This document shows positions 59,261 through 64,000 of a stretch of DNA of 64,000 nt, one piece after another. The stretch spans positions 1-64,000 of the forward strand of contig NZ_LZSX01000039.1 of the NCBI RefSeq assembly GCF_001665835.1, given 5' to 3'. Under the pieces are notes generated by a model. It was not told the origin of the DNA and ran no database searches. It saw nothing but the letters and a program-made list of their open reading frames with translations. How positions within the stretch are numbered: position 1 is the stretch's first letter; each line of letters begins with the position of its first letter. The position numbers were made by a program, and so were the translations under genes. Origin of the DNA: Mycobacterium colombiense (GTDB lineage: Bacteria > Actinomycetota > Actinomycetes > Mycobacteriales > Mycobacteriaceae).

Positions 59261-60564
59261 CCAGCATCCAGCAGCGCCTGTCGACCGGGCGGGGCAAGTT
59301 CACCACCGACTATCCCGAGCTGGGGACCGCGCCCGTCAGCTATGAGGACTCGATCTCCGAGGAGTTCTTCACCGCCGAGCGTAAGGCAGTCTTCGAGCGA
59401 AACTGGTTGTGCGTCGGACGGCTTGAACGCCTGCCCCGCAGGGGGTCGTACTTCACCCGCGATCTGCCCGGACGGCTCGCCTCGATCGTGATCGCCCGCG
59501 ACCGCGATGACACCGTGCACGCCTTCCACAACGTGTGCGCGCACCGGGGCAACAAGGTCGTCTGGCAGGAGCACCCGGGCCGCGAATCGTCGGGCACCTG
59601 TCGCGCGTTCGCGTGCAAGTACCACGGCTGGCGCTACGGCCTGGACGGCAAGGTCAACCACATCACCAACGAAGGCGAGTTCTTCGACCTCGACAAGAGC
59701 ACGCTGCGGATGCCGCCGGTGCACTGCGAGGTCTGGGCAGGGTTCATCTTCGTCAATCTCGCCGACGATCCGGTACCGTTGCGCAGCTTCCTGGGCGACG
59801 GATTGCTGAGCATCGAGACGTATCCCTTCGACAAGATGACGCAGCACTACGGGTTTTCCACCCGCATCAACGGGAACTGGAAGCTGGCCGTCGACTCGGT
59901 CTGCGAGTGGTATCACCCGCCGTATGTGCACGGCCGCTTCATCGATCCCGATGTCGCCAAGGCCGAGAAGATGGTGCCGCCCGTCGACTCCTACCACTAC
60001 GAACTGTTCCGGCCGCACATGCTCACCTCGGTTCCCGGACCGCCCCCGCTACCCCCGCGCGAGCCGGGCAACGCGGGACCGGCCCGCCAGGACCAGCGCT
60101 GGGTCTACAAGCTGTTCCGCGCCGGGCTGTTCGGGCCCGATGACGTGCCCGACTTGGGCTTCGACGGGTCGCAACCGGACTTCCTCAACCGCGGCGAGAT
60201 CGCCTCGTGGGGCAACGACCAGTTCTGGGTCTTCCCGAACATTTCGATCCAGATCTGGGCACGCGGGTACTACATCACCTACACCTATTGGCCCGAGACC
60301 GTCGACTCGCACATCTACGAGATTGACATGTACTTCGTGCCGCCGGTCAACGCCGCCCAGCGACTCGCGCAGGAACTGGTGGTGGACAGCACGATCGAGT
60401 TCGCGATGCAGGACGTGAACACGATCGAGGCCACGCATTCGGCCCTGAAGACCCGCGCGCAGAACACCTTCCACCTCAGCGATCAGGAATTGCTGATCCG
60501 CCAGTTCCACACCGTCATTCGCGACACGGTGGACGCCCACCGGTCTGAGGAGCGGCGCTCATGA
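59257..60564 (+). CDS. Rieske [2Fe-2S] ring-hydroxylating oxygenase, large subunit
   Basis: 435 residues from GTG 59257, overlapping the crotonase stop. Rieske ligands CAHRGNKV and CKYHGW (about residues 92 and 115), mononuclear iron motif in CEWYHPPYVHG (His-X4-His) with the distal Asp in MQDVNTIE. Aromatic-ring or terpenoid-type hydroxylase alpha subunit; no beta subunit or ferredoxin reductase gene is nearby. A 108-residue protein gene follows in a 4 nt overlap. Confidence 0.92.
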   Translation: MTSIQQRLSTGRGKFTTDYPELGTAPVSYEDSISEEFFTAERKAVFERNWLCVGRLERLPRRGSYFTRDLPGRLASIVIARDRDDTVHAFHNVCAHRGNKVVWQEHPGRESSGTCRAFACKYHGWRYGLDGKVNHITNEGEFFDLDKSTLRMPPVHCEVWAGFIFVNLADDPVPLRSFLGDGLLSIETYPFDKMTQHYGFSTRINGNWKLAVDSVCEWYHPPYVHGRFIDPDVAKAEKMVPPVDSYHYELFRPHMLTSVPGPPPLPPREPGNAGPARQDQRWVYKLFRAGLFGPDDVPDLGFDGSQPDFLNRGEIASWGNDQFWVFPNISIQIWARGYYITYTYWPETVDSHIYEIDMYFVPPVNAAQRLAQELVVDSTIEFAMQDVNTIEATHSALKTRAQNTFHLSDQELLIRQFHTVIRDTVDAHRSEERRS

Positions 60565-60887
60565 CACTGCCGCAGGGGTTCGCAGACCTCGAACCGTTCG
60601 TCGCCGATTGGGCGCTGCCGACGCGGGCGCAGCGCTACGAGGCGCGGCTGTCCAAGCCCTACGACGATCTCGTCACGTTCTACGACGCCGTTGCCCCCCG
60701 GGCCGAGGAGGCGATCGCCTACCTGAATGAGCGCGACATCAACGCACTACCGGACGATGCGACCAGGCTGCTGCAGCTGCTGTATTCGATGGTCCTGGTC
60801 TCCTACGCCGTCAACGTGTTCAAGCAGAACCGCATCCCGGACTCCGGCGCCGCGTTCTTCGACATGGTTGCCGAACCGGTCCCCTGA
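60561..60887 (+). CDS. Small helical partner of Rieske oxygenase (unknown)
   Basis: 108 residues from ATG 60561, in a 4 nt overlap with the Rieske gene. Helical: FADLEPFVADWALPTRAQRYEARLSKPYDDLVTFYDAVAPRAEEAIAYLNER. No cofactor motifs. The overlap and tight linkage suggest a dedicated subunit or chaperone of the oxygenase. I do not recognise the family. Confidence 0.75.
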   Translation: MTLPQGFADLEPFVADWALPTRAQRYEARLSKPYDDLVTFYDAVAPRAEEAIAYLNERDINALPDDATRLLQLLYSMVLVSYAVNVFKQNRIPDSGAAFFDMVAEPVP

Positions 60888-60911
60888 CACGGCCTGTGAT
60901 AAGACCACACT

Positions 60912-61517
60912 GTGACCGCATCTCAGCGACCGAAGGCGCGTGATTCGACCACGCGCGACATGTTGGTGGCGGCGACGAGTCAGGTCATGGTCGAGGAGGG
61001 CTACGCCGCCGCCACGTCGCGGCGGGTGGCCGCCAAGGCCGGCGTCAAGCCGGCCCTGGTGCACTACTACTTCCCCACGATGGACGAGTTGTATCTGGCC
61101 GTCTTTCGCAGCGGTGCCGCCGTCTACCTGGAGCGTCAGCAGCAGGCCTTGGCCTCCGACCGCCCGCTGCACGCCTTCTGGGACACGCTCACCGCACCCA
61201 AGGACACCCGGCTGCTGCTGGAGTTCATGGGACTTGCCAACCACCGCAAGGAGATTCGGGCCGAGATCTCGGCTTGGTCGGAACGCTGGCGCGAACAGCA
61301 GATCACCGCGCTGAACTTCATCGTTCGCGAACACGATCTCGATACCGACGAATTCCCGCCCGCGGCCCTGGCGGTGGTGATCGCCTCCATCGGGCGCACC
61401 CTGATCCTCGAACAGGGGCTCGGCACCCACGGTGGGCACGACGAGGCCGTCGCGCTGGTCAACCGCTTCCTGGACCGGTTCGAGATGCCCACCCCGAAGA
61501 AACGCCGGGCCACCTGA
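60912..61517 (+). CDS. TetR-family transcriptional regulator
   Basis: 201 residues from GTG 60912. N-terminal helix-turn-helix (about residues 16-62): MLVAATSQVMVEEGYAAATSRRVAAKAGVKPALVHYYFPTMDEL, with the recognition helix PALVHYYF typical of TetR. The C-terminal ligand domain is helical and unlike KstR/KstR2. It is encoded inside the catabolic cluster, in a unit controlled by site 2, and the three palindromes at 57189, 58314 and 63594 are the obvious targets. Ligand is presumably a pathway intermediate. Confidence 0.92.
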   Translation: MTASQRPKARDSTTRDMLVAATSQVMVEEGYAAATSRRVAAKAGVKPALVHYYFPTMDELYLAVFRSGAAVYLERQQQALASDRPLHAFWDTLTAPKDTRLLLEFMGLANHRKEIRAEISAWSERWREQQITALNFIVREHDLDTDEFPPAALAVVIASIGRTLILEQGLGTHGGHDEAVALVNRFLDRFEMPTPKKRRAT

Positions 61518-61526
61518 GACGGCAGC

Positions 61527-62729
61527 TCAGGGCAACACCACCCGCAGCCGCTCCCAGCCGCGCACGGTCGACGTCGACGCCAATTGCGCGGTGTCGTAAT
61601 CGATGTCCCATTCGGGCCACCGGTTGAGGATCTCGTCCAGCGCGACGCGGCCCTCGAGGCGGGCCAGGTTGGCGCCCAGGCAGTAGTGCACGCCCTTCCC
61701 GAAGGTGATGTGCGAGATGTTGTCGCGACGGATGTTGTAGGTGTCCGGATCGGTATAGCGGCGGTGATCGCGGTTCGCGGCGCCGAACAGCAACAGCATG
61801 GCGCTGCCGGCCGGAACAGTCGTGCCGTAGCACTCGAAATCCTTTGCCATCCAACGCGCGACGTGCGGGCCGGTGGGTTCGAATCGCAACGTCTCGTCGA
61901 TGGTGCGGGTCAACAGTGACCGGTCCTCGTAGACCGCGCGGCGCTGCTCGGGGTGCTCGGCGAGCACCTTGGCCAGCCAGCCGATCAGCCGGCCGGTGGT
62001 CTCGTTGCCCGCCCCGGCGACCACCTGGGTGTAGTGCAACACCTCTTTGCGGGTCAGCTTGCGGTGCACCCCGTTCTCGTCGTCGAATTCGACGTTGAGC
62101 AGCGTCGTCATCAGGTCATCCGACGGGTTGTTGGAGCGCCATTCGACGTAGTCGGCGTAGATCCGGCCGTCGGCGATGGAGTCGGCGTTGGCGACCTTCA
62201 ACGGCGCGCCCGGCTTGGTGCGCAGGTTGGCGTCATTGGCGTCGCGCACCGAGATCTGTTCGGATTCCGGGATTCCCAACAGCATCCCGATCACGCGCAT
62301 CGGCATCATGGATGCCAGCTCGGCGATGATGTCGAATCCACCGGAGCCGACCAGCGGGTCCAGGCAGCGTATGCAGTACTGCCGAATCTGGTCCTCGAGG
62401 GCGGCCATCCGGCGGGGGGTGAACACCCGCGACATCAGGCCTCGCAGCCTCGAGTGCTCCGGTGGGTCCTGGAACATCATGACGCCGCCGGGCATGTCGA
62501 ATTTCGACTGGACGAGCTCCAGGATGTCACTTCGCCGGTTGGAGAAGGTCTCCCAGTTGGCCAGGCCGTGCTCGACGTCGGAATGCCTTGACAGGGCCCA
62601 GAAGTCGTAGCGTTCGTTGTAGTAGATCGGCGCCTCTTCGCGCAGCCGCGCGTAGATCGGGTAGGGGTTGGCATTGATGTTGACGTCGTAGGGGTCGTAG
62701 TAGACGTCGGTGTCGTTGGTGACGGTCAT
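61527..62729 (-). CDS. Cytochrome P450
   Basis: 400 residues from ATG 62729 with AAGGAAAGC upstream. Soluble bacterial P450: O2-activation helix AGAGNETTG, ExxR in ETLRFEP, haem loop FGKGVHYCLGANLARLEGR with thiolate Cys350. N terminus PYDVNINANPYPIYARLREE matches mycobacterial CYPs. Hydroxylates a non-activated carbon with electrons from ferredoxin. Downstream of the mycofactocin-type SDR by 11 nt, so controlled by site 3; no ferredoxin gene is adjacent. Confidence 0.94.
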   Translation of the reverse strand: MTVTNDTDVYYDPYDVNINANPYPIYARLREEAPIYYNERYDFWALSRHSDVEHGLANWETFSNRRSDILELVQSKFDMPGGVMMFQDPPEHSRLRGLMSRVFTPRRMAALEDQIRQYCIRCLDPLVGSGGFDIIAELASMMPMRVIGMLLGIPESEQISVRDANDANLRTKPGAPLKVANADSIADGRIYADYVEWRSNNPSDDLMTTLLNVEFDDENGVHRKLTRKEVLHYTQVVAGAGNETTGRLIGWLAKVLAEHPEQRRAVYEDRSLLTRTIDETLRFEPTGPHVARWMAKDFECYGTTVPAGSAMLLLFGAANRDHRRYTDPDTYNIRRDNISHITFGKGVHYCLGANLARLEGRVALDEILNRWPEWDIDYDTAQLASTSTVRGWERLRVVLP

Positions 62730-62740
62730 CGATGCTTTCC

Positions 62741-63574
62741 TTACTTCAGGCAGCTGCCGGCATCCACCGGCAGCGCCACGCCGGTGATGTATCGCGCTTC
62801 GTCGGAGGCCAGGAACAGCACGGCGTTGCTGATGTCCTGGGCGGTGACCCACGGGATCGGCAGCGTGTGGAAGGTTTGGCAGATCGGCGCGAGGTCGTCC
62901 GGCCCCGGGTTCTCCAGGTCGGGGCGGAAGGCATGAAAGGTGCCCTCGTTGATCAGCAGCGGCGTGTTCACGTGGGTCGGCAGCACGGCGTTGACCCGGA
63001 TCATCTTGTGCCCCAATTCAACTGCGAACGCCCGCATCAGCCCGATCACCCCGTGCTTGGCCGACGTGTAGTGGCCGGTGTGCAAGTAGGCCTTCTTACC
63101 CGCGACCGACGAGGTCAAGATGATCGAACCGCCGCGGTCCCCGGCCAGCATGTGCGGGACACCGGCTTTGACCGACTTCCACACCCCGCTGAGGTTGACG
63201 TCGATCATCTCCTGCCACAGCGCCTCGTCGGTCTTGTGCAGCTTGCCGGTCATCGTGCCGATGCCCGCGTTGGCGACGATGACATCCAGCCGCCCCAGCT
63301 GTTCGACGCCGCTGTCGACCGCCGCCTTCAACGCGTCGTACTCACGCACGTCCACTTCGGCGGTCACGACGCGAGCTCCGGCGTCCTTGACCATGCCCGC
63401 GGTGATATCGAGGTCTTCCGGCGTCGCGGCGGGGGCCGGCGACCCTTCGAATCCACGGCAGATGTCGACCGCGATGATGTCGGCACCCTCCTGCGCGAGC
63501 CGGACGGCGTGACTTCTGCCCTGCCCCCGCGCCGCACCTGTCACGAATGCGACCTTGTCATCCATCCGACCCAT
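62741..63574 (-). CDS. Mycofactocin-coupled SDR family oxidoreductase
   Basis: 277 residues from ATG 63574 with GGAGG 4 nt upstream; ATG 63565 also possible. The N terminus MGRMDDKVAFVTGAARGQGRSHAVRLAQEGADIIAVDIC is diagnostic of the SDR subfamily whose NAD stays bound and is recycled by mycofactocin. Also NAGIGTMTG, SSVAGKKAYLHTGHYTSAKHG (catalytic Tyr/Lys) and VLPTHVNTPLL. Would oxidise the P450-derived alcohol to a ketone. Operator site 3 is 20 bp upstream. Confidence 0.93.
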   Translation of the reverse strand: MGRMDDKVAFVTGAARGQGRSHAVRLAQEGADIIAVDICRGFEGSPAPAATPEDLDITAGMVKDAGARVVTAEVDVREYDALKAAVDSGVEQLGRLDVIVANAGIGTMTGKLHKTDEALWQEMIDVNLSGVWKSVKAGVPHMLAGDRGGSIILTSSVAGKKAYLHTGHYTSAKHGVIGLMRAFAVELGHKMIRVNAVLPTHVNTPLLINEGTFHAFRPDLENPGPDDLAPICQTFHTLPIPWVTAQDISNAVLFLASDEARYITGVALPVDAGSCLK

Positions 63575-63593
63575 ACATCCTCCACCCATCGAC

Positions 63594-63611
63594 TTTGGGC
63601 GATCGCCCAAA
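63594..63611. promoter_or_regulatory. TetR-type operator, site 3
   Basis: Perfect 18 bp palindrome TTTGGGCGATCGCCCAAA between the SDR-P450 unit (minus strand) and the rightmost gene. Same core as sites 1 and 2. Confidence 0.78.
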
Positions 63612-63809
63612 ACTGTGGCGCAGGCCATGTTTAGCAGCATCCCGACGAGTCCGTCAAGGCCGTAGGGCGGCCTCGATCAGCGTCGCCGCGATGGCTTCTC
63701 TTTAAGGAGACGTCACGGGCCCGCCCGACTTCGTGAAGATTTGCGGCAGGGGTGTGAAGGCTTCGTTAAGAACGAGGCACGCCGCCCGCGGGACCCGCAC
63801 CGTGGGACC

Positions 63810-64000
63810 ATGACGTTCGCCGCTACCCGCGACGGCGCCCTGCGCTGGACGCAGGCGCCGCTGCGCGCCGTGCCCGGCGCGGCGTCGGTTCGCGTGACGG
63901 CCACCTATGCGGTCATCCTGCTCGTCATCTATCTCGTCCTCGCGGCGCTGGGCCCGCATGCGCACGAGGTCGCCGTAAGCCGCATGAGCACAAACGTTCA
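63810..64000 (+). CDS. Membrane protein N terminus, rhomboid-like (3'-truncated by window)
   Basis: Open from ATG 63810 to the window edge (63 codons). Basic N terminus then a transmembrane helix (ATYAVILLVIYLVLAALGP) and AHEVAVSRMSTNVH, a pattern seen at the start of mycobacterial rhomboid-like membrane proteins. The rest lies outside the window. The 198 bp upstream of it, after site 3, contains no recognisable gene. Confidence 0.6.
   Translation, partial: MTFAATRDGALRWTQAPLRAVPGAASVRVTATYAVILLVIYLVLAALGPHAHEVAVSRMSTNV

Overview
The window is a 64 kb piece of a high-GC actinobacterial chromosome, almost certainly a non-tuberculous Mycobacterium (slow-grower or M. avium-complex-like). Evidence: about 30 genes lie in the same order and orientation as H37Rv Rv3689-Rv3725, as I recall that map. 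There is a full ergothioneine operon, a mycobacterial 19 kDa lipoprotein-family gene, mycobacterial cutinases, a LucA homologue, a mycofactocin-type SDR and many GTG starts preceded by a TANNNT hexamer about 6-7 nt upstream (leaderless-transcript architecture). Bases 1-52 are not genomic: they are an Illumina Nextera i7 adapter joined to a truncated gene, so the left edge is a contig end.

Layout. 0-7.2 kb: membrane protein (partial), DUF4129, DUF4350, MoxR ATPase and DUF58 genes, overlapping by 1-4 nt, then divergent SpoIIM-like and RDD membrane proteins (Rv3689-Rv3695 order). 7.2-12.4 kb: small membrane protein, PadR regulator with palindromes in the divergent promoter, glycerol kinase with a palindrome abutting its start, a GCS2-like protein and a methyltransferase. 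12.4-17.9 kb: egtABCDE on the minus strand with every junction overlapping by 1-4 nt. 18-22.9 kb: PknH-sensor-like secreted protein, monofunctional catalase, two paralogous Gly/Pro/His-rich membrane proteins with an intrinsic terminator between them, DUF4185 secreted protein. 22.9-28.4 kb: asd, ask (with internal beta start), leuA with a leucine leader peptide and mutually exclusive hairpins, DnaQ-like exonuclease. 28.5-34.2 kb: MurT-GatD, an MHS transporter, recR-ybaB, Ami1 amidase, SRPBCC protein. 34.2-41.5 kb: FAD oxidase plus CFA-type methyltransferase pair, dnaX, aspC, SRP RNA, tRNA-Ser(GGA), lucA.

41.5-50.4 kb is an accessory stretch absent from this position in H37Rv: crotonase, ParB-like small protein, LpqH-like lipoprotein, then the most interesting locus of the window, a TPR-like protein (43322-45040) translationally coupled to a CHAT-domain caspase-like protease (45037-46422, His287/Cys348), a small minus-strand protein and two coupled unknown proteins (46808-49272). 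I read this as a candidate, uncharacterised CHAT/TPR conflict module. 50.4-54.9 kb: two cutinases, serine hydrolase, CsbD-like protein, epimerase and a PPOX protein.

54.9-63.6 kb is a catabolic cluster: ALDH, SDR, LLM oxidoreductase, a crotonase that keeps all five active-site positions of 6-oxocamphor hydrolase, a Rieske oxygenase with a small partner, a TetR regulator, a cytochrome P450 and a mycofactocin-type SDR. Three copies of a TTTGGGCGATCGCCCAAA-type palindrome sit upstream of its divergent transcription units, predicting one regulon controlled by the local TetR protein. The logic (P450 hydroxylation, SDR oxidation to a diketone, retro-Claisen cleavage) resembles bacterial degradation of a bicyclic terpenoid or other cyclic ketone. 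The window ends in the first 63 codons of a membrane protein.
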